Origin: a virus
Reading direction: 5' to 3' (one strand)
IMG/VR virus record: IMGVR_UViG_3300042923_000619
Span: 1 to 64,000 of that record
DNA: 64,000 nucleotides
Shown: piece after piece, positions 42,585 through 51,254 of the stretch
Layout of the letters: each line of letters begins with the position of its first letter
Numbering within the stretch: the first letter of the stretch is position 1
The notes under the pieces: generated by a model
Told to the model about the DNA's origin: nothing
Databases searched by the model: none
Seen by the model: only the letters and a program-made list of their open reading frames with translations
Translations under genes and position numbers: made by a program

Positions 42585-44255
42585 TTAACAATTGAGCCTA
42601 TATCTATAATAGTCGTATCCATTATTCTTACTTGTTCTAATATCATAAATATCAATAATATGACAATCAATTAAGTTCTTTATCATTTTACTTATATTGG
42701 CTTGATTTTCAGTTGTATTATTTTTATAGTAAGCTTTTGCTAAGTCTACTTGAGACATTACAAATATATTTCCTTTTGTTTTATTCTCCACTAATTGTTG
42801 TTTATGTAGATATCTGATTAGCACATATAAAGCTAATTCATTGGGATTAATATTCTGACAAATACACATACAAGTTGCCATAAAGCTTATTTTTATTGTC
42901 TTATCTAAGGCAGTTCTTATTGGATTAAATTTGTAATATTTTTTATTTCTTGAACCAATTTCTTCTGTAATAAACTTTTTCTCAATAAGACTATTTAAAG
43001 TTTCTCTTAATGTTTTTTCAGATAAACAAGATTTTTTCTTATGTGTAATACTTCTAATAAGTAATTTTATATCCATACCAAACTTTTCTGTTAAAGGTCT
43101 AGGATTATCATATTCTAACCTTAATATGTTTAATATTAAAATTTCATTACCATTTAACATGTTAATCCCTCCATTTTGTTTATTTCTTATTTTCTTTGTT
43201 ATTTTATCTTCTAATTGATAAGTTTCATAAATTACTCCGTCTTCATCAACTAATGAATCAAAATCAAATTCTGACTCTGTAAAATTAAAGCATTCACTTT
43301 TACTATCACATTCTTTACAATTCATATGTACATACTTTAAATTGTTATAAATACTTTTAATTCTATAATCTAAATTGTCATTATAACTGCTTTTATCTGC
43401 CCATGATTTACAAGCCAAAGTTATTTCTTCAATTGTTTTATTTCTTTGTCTTAAATTAACTACTATCTTTTGAAGGTCAGAATATCTATCTCCTTCGATA
43501 GTTCCATTTTCTAATATACTTAATATGCATTTGGGAATATTAGTATTGTTAGTCATATATTTAATTTGTTTTTTACTTGCATTATTAACAACTGTTTTTC
43601 CACAATTCTTTTCATATAGAAATTCAATATCATATGGTTTAATTTCATCTCTATTATCCATAGCTATTATTTTAACTAATTTAGTTTTATTCTCATCTTT
43701 AATGTTGTATGAGTATGGTGTTCTTAATATTTGTGTTGGCAAACAGGCATGGTTATCAGCCTTTAATTTTTCACATAATACCTTTTGAACTTCATTTACC
43801 ATATCTAATTTATTTGTCTTATTGATACAAACATAGACATGATACCCATTACCTGAATCTACAAGACAATGAAAATGAATTTTATTTTGCTTAAATATAT
43901 TTAATATATCTAAATGGTCAAAATCTTCGCCTAAATCTTTTTTGTCGAAGTCAAATCCAAGACAATATCTATATTTTAAATTTTCAGTTTTCCCACTTTC
44001 ACTATCATCAACACTAGAAAGTTGAAAATAAGTATTTTTATTATATTTAGCACCACTTGTAACATAATTTACTACACTATCAATATCATTAAAGAATTTC
44101 GTTTTAATTTCAGTTGCTTCAGTATTTCTAGTTTCATTATTTTGAAATATTCTTATATACTCCTCATCTTCGTCAAACTCTCTAAAAATTAGTTTTAGAA
44201 ATTTCTTTACTTTAATATCTTTGTCCATTGCTTTTAGTTCTTCTTTACTGTACAT
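42585..44255 (-). CDS. AEP-primase-type replication protein with winged-helix C-terminus
   Basis: 556 residues. The archaeo-eukaryotic primase core shows the metal pair in LGFDFDKKD (Asp102/Asp104), DSGNGYHVYVCI with His139, and ILRTPYSYNIKD (~177-188). A four-cysteine cluster (CKECDSKSEC) follows. The C-terminal ~220 residues are two winged-helix-like regions (LSEKTLRETLNSLIEKKFIT; VMSQVDLAKAYYKN ... ISKMIKNLIDCHII), as in plasmid replication initiators. It could initiate and prime replication of a circular prophage. GGAGATG precedes ATG 44255, with a structured leader upstream. Confidence 0.75.
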   Translation of the reverse strand: MYSKEELKAMDKDIKVKKFLKLIFREFDEDEEYIRIFQNNETRNTEATEIKTKFFNDIDSVVNYVTSGAKYNKNTYFQLSSVDDSESGKTENLKYRYCLGFDFDKKDLGEDFDHLDILNIFKQNKIHFHCLVDSGNGYHVYVCINKTNKLDMVNEVQKVLCEKLKADNHACLPTQILRTPYSYNIKDENKTKLVKIIAMDNRDEIKPYDIEFLYEKNCGKTVVNNASKKQIKYMTNNTNIPKCILSILENGTIEGDRYSDLQKIVVNLRQRNKTIEEITLACKSWADKSSYNDNLDYRIKSIYNNLKYVHMNCKECDSKSECFNFTESEFDFDSLVDEDGVIYETYQLEDKITKKIRNKQNGGINMLNGNEILILNILRLEYDNPRPLTEKFGMDIKLLIRSITHKKKSCLSEKTLRETLNSLIEKKFITEEIGSRNKKYYKFNPIRTALDKTIKISFMATCMCICQNINPNELALYVLIRYLHKQQLVENKTKGNIFVMSQVDLAKAYYKNNTTENQANISKMIKNLIDCHIIDIYDIRTSKNNGYDYYRYRLNC

Positions 44256-44299
44256 TAAATAACATCTCCTTTATAAATTTATAAGCAATTCCACTACTT

Positions 44300-44359
44300 G
44301 CCGAGAAGCAGAATAACCCTCTAAAAGAGAACTGAAGAATCTCGGCTTTCTTAGTTCTC
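44300..44359 (-). promoter_or_regulatory. Stem-loop with loop complementary to downstream leader (pseudoknot) before the replication gene
   Basis: On the minus strand GAGAACTAAGAA (44359-44348) pairs with TTCTTCAGTTCTC (44339-44327), ~12 bp with a small bulge, closing a loop AGCCGAGA (44347-44340). Twenty nt further on, TCTCGGC (44306-44300) is perfectly complementary to the loop, so a pseudoknot can form ~35 nt before the replication gene's ribosome site. This is the layout of leader pseudoknots that control Rep translation in some plasmids. Confidence 0.6.
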
Positions 44360-44380
44360 CATAAAGGAAATGACTAAGAT

Positions 44381-44404
44381 AACTTTTTTCAGTTACCTTT
44401 TACA
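44381..44404 (+). terminator. Possible terminator of an antisense RNA to the replication leader
   Basis: On the plus strand GATAACT and AGTTACC form a 7-bp hairpin with a T-rich loop, followed by TTTTAC. A plus-strand transcript crossing 44300-44360 would be antisense to the pseudoknot and could end here. No convincing plus-strand promoter was found. Confidence 0.35.
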
Positions 44405-44427
44405 AGGTTCATAAATTTTTACATAAT

Positions 44428-44459
44428 AAAAAGACCTAAGAAGATTACTTCCTAAGCCT
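44428..44459 (-). terminator. Intrinsic terminator after the holin gene
   Basis: Twelve pairs between 44432-44443 and 44448-44459 (AGGCTTAGGAAG with CTTCTTAGGTCT on the minus strand), then TTTTTATTATG. It separates the lysis transcript from the replication gene. Confidence 0.75.
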
Positions 44460-44489
44460 TTTTAAGTTCCAATAAATCAATTATTTTAT

Positions 44490-45125
44490 TTATTGTATAG
44501 TATTAGTAGTAATTCCATTTACATCTGCTTGTGCTAATATATTATTTGCTGTTTGTTGATCTACTGTAACAGCGTTTACTACAACATTATTAGCATTACT
44601 TAAAGCACTATTAATAATATTCAATTTATTATTTAAATCCTCAACTTGTTTCTTTAGTAACACATTTTCAGCAACTACATTTGTCTTTTCATTAATTAAT
44701 TGTGAATTTTGATTTTGTAAATCTACATTAGATTGTTTTAATGATTCATCGGTAATAACTGCTTGTTTCCCTTTATTAAATTCACCAGCAATAGCCTGTC
44801 TCAAATCATCAATATTTTCTTGAGTTAAATAAGGAATCTTTTGTAACAATAATTGGTCAAACATTTGTGATTTAGAAACTAATAAGTCTTCTACTTTTTC
44901 AGTAATTCTATATTTTTCTTCAACAATGTTCCATATTTCTTTAGCAGTATTAATCTCATCTTGATGTTGTGCTAATTGCTTTGTAACTCCTGAACTTTCT
45001 TTTTTAGCTTTCGCAGTATCAATAATAATGTCACCAACTTTAAAAATAAGTTTTCCTATAATACCTACTGCCCCTGTTATAATAATTGGTAAAGCCACAC
45101 TAATAATTATATTCCATATTTCCAT
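44490..45125 (-). CDS. LL-H-type (superfamily 6) holin-like protein
   Basis: 211 residues. One N-terminal membrane helix (IWNIIISVALPIIITGAVGI) is followed by an amphipathic helix and a long coiled-coil tail (VDLQNQNSQLINEKTNVVAE), ending in an Asn/Thr-rich segment. The position 67 nt after the endolysin gene and the helix-plus-coil plan fit the LL-H holin family, though at 211 residues it is longer than most. It would form the membrane lesion that releases the endolysin. Confidence 0.65.
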   Translation of the reverse strand: MEIWNIIISVALPIIITGAVGIIGKLIFKVGDIIIDTAKAKKESSGVTKQLAQHQDEINTAKEIWNIVEEKYRITEKVEDLLVSKSQMFDQLLLQKIPYLTQENIDDLRQAIAGEFNKGKQAVITDESLKQSNVDLQNQNSQLINEKTNVVAENVLLKKQVEDLNNKLNIINSALSNANNVVVNAVTVDQQTANNILAQADVNGITTNTIQ

Positions 45126-45192
45126 AATTATTTTCCTCCTTGACCTTATAAGTAGTCTAACTATCTATTTTTATTACATTAATTTGTTTTGA

Positions 45193-45987
45193 TTAATTAT
45201 TACCAGTATAATCTGAGTTTAAGAAAATATTCGCTTCTTTGGTACGTCTGCGATATAAACCTTCTATTCTCTTACCTCCTCCATTACTCCATGATTGAAA
45301 GTTCCCTAGAATGGTATTATAATCTCTTATTCCATTACAGACATTTTTATATAAAGTAGATTGATTTAACAATGCGTCAGTTCCACAATTGTATGCAAAA
45401 CTTACTAATGCATCAAATTCATTTTGTGATAATGATACTCCTTTATTATTTAAATCATCTTTTATTACTTGTGCATAGTTTTTATTTATCAAATCTTTTA
45501 ACATATTACTTGCAGTTTCTTCTGATATTTCGTTTGGTAAATTAGCAATCTCAATTCCAGTCATACCATAGCCTTGTGTCAAAACCCCAACACAATCATA
45601 GTATTTATTTGGGAAGAATCCTTCAAAAGATTTTACAAAATTTATACAATTATCAGAAACTAAACTATTACTAATCAAATGCCCTTGTGGATCAAAACTG
45701 TAAGACTTACCATCTATAGTAGCAGTTCTATTTACGTAGCATTCACCCATGTATCCATTACTATCTCTTTCAAGAAAAAACCAAACTCCTTTTAATTGAA
45801 TCCAACCAGTTTTTAAATCTCCATTAACTTCATCTAAATAATACCATCGTTGGTCTTTATCTTGAAACCATCCAGTATCTAAAACACCAACATCATTATT
45901 TAAGTGATACCATTTACCATTATCAAAGTACCATCCTTTGATAATTTTACCATCAGAATTTGTAAGACACCATTTCCATTGATTCAT
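45193..45987 (-). CDS. Endolysin: cell-wall-binding repeats plus GH24 lysozyme
   Basis: 264 residues. Three cell-wall/choline-binding-type repeats occupy residues ~1-75 (GKIIKGWYFDNGKWYHLN; LDTGWFQDKDQRWYYLD; LKTGWIQLKGVWFFLE). The C-terminal domain (~110-264) is a T4-type muramidase: FVKSFEGF with Glu122, YYDCVGVLTQGYG with Asp131 and Thr137, and later LVSFAYNCG. It cleaves the glycan backbone of peptidoglycan. The binding-first order is unusual but known in clostridial phages. AAAGGAAAG precedes ATG 45987. Confidence 0.88.
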   Translation of the reverse strand: MNQWKWCLTNSDGKIIKGWYFDNGKWYHLNNDVGVLDTGWFQDKDQRWYYLDEVNGDLKTGWIQLKGVWFFLERDSNGYMGECYVNRTATIDGKSYSFDPQGHLISNSLVSDNCINFVKSFEGFFPNKYYDCVGVLTQGYGMTGIEIANLPNEISEETASNMLKDLINKNYAQVIKDDLNNKGVSLSQNEFDALVSFAYNCGTDALLNQSTLYKNVCNGIRDYNTILGNFQSWSNGGGKRIEGLYRRRTKEANIFLNSDYTGNN

Positions 45988-46006
45988 TTATTATCTTTCC
46001 TTTCTT

Positions 46007-46486
46007 TTAATTTATTTTGATTAATAATTTACTTTCACTTATATCTTTAGGCGATGGATATTTAGAATCTATATCAGGACATAAATCTATTCCAACACTT
46101 TTAAATGCATCATACCATAACATACTGCATATGTGACTTCCAAAAGGTTCTTTATAAGGTAAAATTATATGAAATACATATCTAAATAATTCAACAAACA
46201 ATAAGAAATAATCATATCTACTTCCAACTTGTCCATTTATATATCCAATAATTAAATCTTTTTGTTCTTCTGTTAATCCTTCATATCTATATACATCATA
46301 TATACCAACATATTTATCTATAGATACTTGTCCTGTTTTCTCAAAACCTTCAGCCTCAACTAATTTACTGTTATTATCAATCACACCAGCAACATGCGAA
46401 TAATTAGAGTCTGTTATATCCTTTATGATATCGCTCACTAGACCATGATTCCTTACTAATATTAAATCACAAGGTTTTAATTCCAT
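46007..46486 (-). CDS. Permuted papain-fold (YiiX/NlpC-P60-like) hydrolase
   Basis: 159 residues from ATG 46486; ATG 46492 is only 3 nt from AAAGAGGG. The pattern KPCDLILVRNHGLVSDIIKD, then SNYSHVAGVI (putative catalytic His), LVEAEG, and later GSHICSMLWYDAF (putative catalytic Cys) matches the circularly permuted NlpC/P60 or YiiX group. These cleave peptide or amide bonds in peptidoglycan or lipids. Being just upstream of the endolysin gene, it may be a second wall hydrolase. Confidence 0.65.
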   Translation of the reverse strand: MELKPCDLILVRNHGLVSDIIKDITDSNYSHVAGVIDNNSKLVEAEGFEKTGQVSIDKYVGIYDVYRYEGLTEEQKDLIIGYINGQVGSRYDYFLLFVELFRYVFHIILPYKEPFGSHICSMLWYDAFKSVGIDLCPDIDSKYPSPKDISESKLLIKIN

Positions 46487-46605
46487 AAACATGCCCTCTT
46501 TCTTTAATTTTAATGTATATTTATTGTTATATTACACATAATAATGTTGTAAGAAATTATGATAAAACATGGTATAACTATGGTTATATTTGTGTTATTG
46601 ATTTT

Positions 46606-46665
46606 TTCTTATTAAACCTAAATGGAATTTTGTACTTGCAATATTAAATTAACCATTTAGGTTTA
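46606..46665 (-). terminator. Hairpin in the 46.5-46.7 kb gap
   Basis: TAAACCTAAATGG (46613-46625) and CCATTTAGGTTTA (46653-46665), 13 bp perfect, loop 27 nt; the minus-strand tail (AATAAGAAAAAATC) is A-rich, so termination is uncertain. The 238-nt gap 46487-46724 has no gene. Confidence 0.5.
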
Positions 46666-46724
46666 TATTTATAAAAACATATAATAATCAAGTAAATTGT
46701 ATCTTTTATTAATTTATGATATTC

Positions 46725-46871
46725 TTATTTATTAACTTCTATTAATATATTTTCTTTTTCTTCATCTGTTAACTTTACATAATCTACAATTATTTCTTCA
46801 GCAGTTTTATTTTCTAATTCCATTCTTGACTTAATTGCTCTCACAAATATTCTTAATTTATATCCTTCCAT
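46725..46871 (-). CDS. XkdX-like 48-residue protein
   Basis: ATG 46871 overlaps the stop of the gene before it and has GGAGGTA upstream. MEGYKLRIFVRAIKSRMELE followed by ENKTAEEIIVDYVKLTDEEK is a small helical protein of the kind (XkdX) found after tail-fibre genes. Function unknown. Confidence 0.6.
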   Translation of the reverse strand: MEGYKLRIFVRAIKSRMELENKTAEEIIVDYVKLTDEEKENILIEVNK

Positions 46872-47140
46872 CAATTAGTACCTCCAAGTACCTTAGCTAA
46901 TGCTATTTCTATATCTGTAATTCTATCGGAATTATTAGATGTAATAGTTTCTTTTATATCTTCAACAGTAATATCTCCAAAAATACCATAACTAGATTTG
47001 ATAATATTTAACCAATAATCCAATTCTTCATCTTTCGTTTTATATATTAATTGCCTAATTTCATAATTATCTTCTATTAATTCTTTTTCAAAATCACTAT
47101 TATTTTTTAATTCTTTATTATAATAAATTATATTTTTCAT
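46871..47140 (-). CDS. Small late protein, XkdW-like
   Basis: 89 residues from ATG 47140 (AGGAGGTATAAAA upstream; the longer frame to 47200 overlaps the fibre gene). Residues MKNIIYYNKELKNNSDFEKE, then YWLNIIKSSYGIFGDITVED. Position between a fibre and an XkdX-like gene suggests the XkdW type. No enzymatic motif. Confidence 0.5.
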   Translation of the reverse strand: MKNIIYYNKELKNNSDFEKELIEDNYEIRQLIYKTKDEELDYWLNIIKSSYGIFGDITVEDIKETITSNNSDRITDIEIALAKVLGGTN

Positions 47141-47151
47141 TTTTATACCTC

Positions 47152-48540
47152 CTATGGTATTACTGTATAAACTGGAGTATTTGTAGAATCTAAACTCCAA
47201 TATACATAATATCCATCACTTCTTGATTCTATAGTAGTTATATACGCTCTACTTTCTAAAGATGTTAAAGATGATAAATCTTTTGAATTCAACAATTTAA
47301 TGAACAAATGTTGTTTATTACTCCCTACAATATTAGAGGTACAACCATTTCCTAAAGTATTATTATTACAACCATTTCCTAAAGTATTATTATAACAACT
47401 ACTTCCAAAAGTATTGCTTGAACATCCAATTCCTAAAGTATTATTTCTACAACTATTTCCAAAAGTATTATTACTACTATTAGGACTTATGAAATTTTCT
47501 AAACAATTATTCTCAAACATATTATTGCTATAGCTAAAACTACCATGTAAAAAATTATTTTTATTACAACCATTACCAAAACTATTATTTATACAAACAC
47601 TAGATGCTGAACCAAATACATTATTCGAACAGTTATTCCCAAAAGTAAAGCTAGTAACTTTACAAAAGAATGTGTTATTTAAAAAACTATTTTCGGAATA
47701 AAAGTTTAGAACATCTGTATAAAATATATTATTTGTTAATCCTTCATAATCACCAATATAAATATTTTTAGAATTTATTGAATTAAAAGTAATATATTCA
47801 GTATAAGAAGAAGATTTAGTAAGATATAATTTGACACCATTAGAATAACCTACAAATTTTGTGTCAATCATATCATTTGTTATAGTATTGCCTACTAAAT
47901 TGAACACATTAACATCAGTAGAACTTGTAGGGGTATTGGTATTTTTTGCAACATATATATTAGTACCACTTAGATATAAGACTCCCATTACAGCATTACC
48001 AGAAGTCCATACTGAATATGGTGTCAATGTTGTACCTATCAAATAATTGCTAGAATCTGCTGTATACCTTGCCCATAGCATAGTTCTCCAATCATTAGGT
48101 GCATTTATTTTTAATTTAGTATCATTTCTTCTTAAAATAAAACCATTTCTTGAAGTAGTACCATCTTCACATAAGTTATTAGTAAAATCATAATAAATTA
48201 TATCTTGTGGATAGTCTAAACTACTACATTCAATAGCAAACCTATTTGTATTTATTGCGGTTAACACTAGGCTTTCAACAACAGAAGATTCTTTTATTAC
48301 ATTTGTCGTTGGTTGTTGATATTTTGTTTTATAATCTGTTAATATATATTGCACTCCAGCTATTAGTGTATTGTTAGACACCATTATTTGTAATTCAGAA
48401 TAAGTTTTTGATTGTTGAGCAATATTATTAAATGCATTCTGAATTTTATCTGTATTATCATCAGTTTTTTTTAAGTCACTAGCAGTTAATACTTGTCCAT
48501 TTTCTCTGTTCATTTTTTCTAGATTTAAATTTATTGGCAT
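47152..48540 (-). CDS. Tail fibre with beta-solenoid repeats
   Basis: 462 residues. The N-terminus (VLTASDLKKTDDNTDKIQNAF) is a fibre attachment segment. Residues ~270-415 hold about a dozen tandem ~10-residue repeats of the type NNTFGNxCxN and NNTLGNGC, which should wind into a narrow parallel beta-solenoid with stacked Asn and Cys ladders. The C-terminus (YYVYWSLDSTNTPVYTVIP) caps it. The repeats make this a likely hotspot for length change. Confidence 0.75.
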   Translation of the reverse strand: MPINLNLEKMNRENGQVLTASDLKKTDDNTDKIQNAFNNIAQQSKTYSELQIMVSNNTLIAGVQYILTDYKTKYQQPTTNVIKESSVVESLVLTAINTNRFAIECSSLDYPQDIIYYDFTNNLCEDGTTSRNGFILRRNDTKLKINAPNDWRTMLWARYTADSSNYLIGTTLTPYSVWTSGNAVMGVLYLSGTNIYVAKNTNTPTSSTDVNVFNLVGNTITNDMIDTKFVGYSNGVKLYLTKSSSYTEYITFNSINSKNIYIGDYEGLTNNIFYTDVLNFYSENSFLNNTFFCKVTSFTFGNNCSNNVFGSASSVCINNSFGNGCNKNNFLHGSFSYSNNMFENNCLENFISPNSSNNTFGNSCRNNTLGIGCSSNTFGSSCYNNTLGNGCNNNTLGNGCTSNIVGSNKQHLFIKLLNSKDLSSLTSLESRAYITTIESRSDGYYVYWSLDSTNTPVYTVIP

Positions 48541-48572
48541 ATTTTTATATCACCATCCTTTAAATTTTCACA

Positions 48573-48604
48573 ATAAAAAAGAACAGTAATATTTATACTG
48601 TTCT
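48573..48604 (-). terminator. Intrinsic terminator after the metallopeptidase gene
   Basis: AGAACAGTA (48580-48588) and TACTGTTCT (48596-48604), 9 bp perfect, then TTTTTATTG on the minus strand. Confidence 0.8.
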
Positions 48605-48633
48605 AAATTGTTTATATTTGTTTTTTATAATTA

Positions 48634-49431
48634 TCATAAAGTACATTGTAAATGACTATGCAATATTCCTACTTTACCTTCACAAGTATTACTACCATTT
48701 TTTGTACACTCTGTTGTAAAACTTTCAGTACCATCATGATACTCTTTTCCTTGTTTACATAATGCGTAGTGTGTTAACTCATGAACTAAAAATTTTTCAC
48801 TAAGTAATTGTATATTTTTTGCCTTACTGTTTATTTTAATTTCAAGTGGTTTACCATCCATTGTTATTGTATTGTAACCTCCAATATTTCCATATATATC
48901 ACTATATCCAATTGGAACATCTAAAGTTAAATTATAATTGTCTTTTAACCATTGATTAGCATATGATTTTAAATCTTCATCAGTTTTTAAGTCATTAACA
49001 TAAATTTTATCACTATGTTTTCCAAATCCCTTTAGACATGAATTTCTATCACTTAGAATTAAATCACTATCACTATTTTTAATGCTATCATAATCATATC
49101 TACACTTATCTAATAAAGAATCACTTGCAAAATTTATTTCAGTTAATGATTCTACTGGTTTAAATTTGTATTCCATTTTTGAACTATTATATGAATACCA
49201 ACTACCATCTTGATATTTAATTGTTGTAGTACCAGTATTATCAACATTAGCTGTACTTATATAATGATTATCATTACTTGTAAGTCCATTATTAACAATC
49301 ATATATTTATTGCAAAAGTCATTTATGTTTTTTATACCATCATCAGCAAAACATGTACTAATCATTGACATACTTATTATAGCAGTAGCTATTAAAGTTT
49401 TTATTAATCCTTTTATATTTTTAATTTTCAT
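48634..49431 (-). CDS. Secreted HExxH metallopeptidase (moron candidate)
   Basis: 265 residues from ATG 49431 (AAGGGAG 8 nt upstream). A signal peptide (KGLIKTLIATAIISMSMIST, cleavage near CFA-DD) precedes a mature protein ending in a zinc-peptidase site: LVHELTHYALCKQGK with the HELTH motif, then HDGTESFTTECTKNG where a glutamate or aspartate could be the third ligand. The cysteines (FCNKY, CTKNGSNTC, LQCTL) may form disulfides. It has its own promoter (49504-49532) and terminator, unlike the fibre genes around it, so it is probably expressed outside the late programme. Confidence 0.75.
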   Translation of the reverse strand: MKIKNIKGLIKTLIATAIISMSMISTCFADDGIKNINDFCNKYMIVNNGLTSNDNHYISTANVDNTGTTTIKYQDGSWYSYNSSKMEYKFKPVESLTEINFASDSLLDKCRYDYDSIKNSDSDLILSDRNSCLKGFGKHSDKIYVNDLKTDEDLKSYANQWLKDNYNLTLDVPIGYSDIYGNIGGYNTITMDGKPLEIKINSKAKNIQLLSEKFLVHELTHYALCKQGKEYHDGTESFTTECTKNGSNTCEGKVGILHSHLQCTL

Positions 49432-49503
49432 AAAATTCAACTCCCTTTAATAATTATATTATATCAAAATTTTACTTTAAATTCTATTTCTTTCTATAAT
49501 ATA

Positions 49504-49532
49504 ATTTTACTACTATAGCAAAAGAATGTCAA
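49504..49532 (-). promoter_or_regulatory. Strong promoter of the metallopeptidase gene
   Basis: Minus-strand TTGACA (49532-49527), 17 bp, TAAAAT (49509-49504). The minus-35 lies inside a 13-bp inverted repeat (49520-49532 with 49566-49578, arm AAAAGAATGT plus three), which can also act as a terminator for transcripts from upstream or as an operator. The loop holds AATAAATTAATA. Confidence 0.75.
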
Positions 49533-49598
49533 CTATTATTCTATTAATTTATTAAAATTTTATAATTAACATTCTTTTAAAATTCCAATTTTAATTTA

Positions 49599-51200
49599 TT
49601 AATTACCTATTACTATATATGACCAATCATTTATACTTCCTTCTATTGGTATTTTAAAGCCTCCATAAAAAATATTGGTATTATCTAATATATATATTAA
49701 TGTTTCTTGTTTATCTGTGTCTCTAGTATAATGCCCTAATGCACTTAAAAAGTATTGATTAGAAGATGTTTGTGACGAGTAACATCCTAATATTGGAACA
49801 TAAGTTATACTGGTGTTATTATATATAATTATTGTATTTGGAGTAAAATCTAATCCCTGAAGTAATAAATAATCAGATGGTACAGGTAATATTCTATTAT
49901 TTTGAACTTGTTTAAATGTTATACCACTAGACCAAGTATTAGCATTTAACGTTCCTGTTTTAACTTGCATTCCACCCATACTTTGTAATGTTATATTAGC
50001 TACTAAACTAACCAAATTTCTTAAACTATTATTACTATTAGCACTAACACCTTTATTAACTAAATTACTTGCTAATATATTTTTGTCTGTTTGTATTTCA
50101 TTATTTATTTCACCAAATGTATTGCTACTTGTCACAGTACCAACAGTGTTAGCAATACTAGTTTTCCCACTATTGGCTAACGTAAAAGCCGAATTTGCTT
50201 TATTCATAACCTCTGCAAAACAAGCTTCAGCATTAGTTCCATTATATAAATTTCCACTATCAACTACATTTACTTTACTTGCAGTTAAATCAATTGTATT
50301 TACCTTCGTCATAACCTCTGTTAAAGCATCTTCTACATTAGTACTTGTATACATATTTCCAATATCAACTAAAGTTACATCACTAGCTTTTACATTTTGT
50401 CTAACCCATGTATTATTATCTGAATATCTTTTAAATACATTCTCGCCTACATTAGTATCCCACCATATAATACTAGTATCCAATGGAGTATCTGTTCCTA
50501 CCCATATTTTTTCTCCACATTTCCATCTTGCTGTGTCTGTTGGATTTATTCCTACTGTACCATCAACTATACAATAATACAATCTATGATTATATACACA
50601 AGCATCTCCAGTATTGTATGTTATTGTATTATCAAAATTACCTGTATTATCTGTTCCTTTTTTAATAGATATGTTTAATGATGGGTCTCCTTTTTCTCCT
50701 TTTATCATAAATCTTAACCAATATGTATCTGTAGAAACTTCATTATTTGGTTCATGATTTAAATTGTTATCTACTTTACTTAAAAATAAAAACTCTCCAT
50801 GTCTTACAAAATTACCTGTAGAATATGTAGTTGTTGAGTTCCAATCTCCTTTTTCAGAATAATTAGATATTATTTGATTTATTTCTGCTTGTTTTTGTTC
50901 TACAAATACTACTATTCCATCTCTCATATACATTTGCATTCCACGAATACATGCACATAATTTATTCCATGTATCTGAAGTTGGTAAATATTCTTGTAAA
51001 TTAACTGCCAATTGTGTCATTTCAGCTTTTTCTGCATCTGTAGTAAATGTTTTATTTTTTAAAACATAATATCTATCTATCATATCAGAATGTGCTTTAT
51101 CCACATCCTGAAAGACTATGAAACTATCTGGATTTAAATTATCATCTGTTGTAAATGTAGACCATCTAGTCACTAAGTCATCTGTCATATAAGTTGCCAT
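49599..51200 (-). CDS. Tail/baseplate structural protein with carbohydrate-binding-like module
   Basis: 533 residues. After a helical N-terminus (~1-115), WNSTTTYSTGNFVRHGEFLF then NNLNHEPNNEVSTDTYW, and a second TITYNTGDACVYNHRLYYC then GINPTDTARWKC, look like CBM5/12-type carbohydrate modules common in phage tails. A short GEKGDP turn follows the first. Later repeats (NMYTSTNVEDALTEVMTK; NLYNGTNAEACFAEVMNK) form shaft modules. Probably a receptor-side tail protein. Confidence 0.75.
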   Translation of the reverse strand: MATYMTDDLVTRWSTFTTDDNLNPDSFIVFQDVDKAHSDMIDRYYVLKNKTFTTDAEKAEMTQLAVNLQEYLPTSDTWNKLCACIRGMQMYMRDGIVVFVEQKQAEINQIISNYSEKGDWNSTTTYSTGNFVRHGEFLFLSKVDNNLNHEPNNEVSTDTYWLRFMIKGEKGDPSLNISIKKGTDNTGNFDNTITYNTGDACVYNHRLYYCIVDGTVGINPTDTARWKCGEKIWVGTDTPLDTSIIWWDTNVGENVFKRYSDNNTWVRQNVKASDVTLVDIGNMYTSTNVEDALTEVMTKVNTIDLTASKVNVVDSGNLYNGTNAEACFAEVMNKANSAFTLANSGKTSIANTVGTVTSSNTFGEINNEIQTDKNILASNLVNKGVSANSNNSLRNLVSLVANITLQSMGGMQVKTGTLNANTWSSGITFKQVQNNRILPVPSDYLLLQGLDFTPNTIIIYNNTSITYVPILGCYSSQTSSNQYFLSALGHYTRDTDKQETLIYILDNTNIFYGGFKIPIEGSINDWSYIVIGN

Positions 51201-51227
51201 TAGTTTCCCTCCTTATTTTTTCATAAT

Positions 51228-51254
51228 AAAAATAAGCCAAGAAATTCATCCTAG
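51228..51254 (-). terminator. Intrinsic terminator, minus strand
   Basis: ATAGGCTAGGA pairs with TCTTGGCTTAT (wobbles) and is followed by TTTTTATTATG; it overlaps the end of the 51251 gene. Confidence 0.65.
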
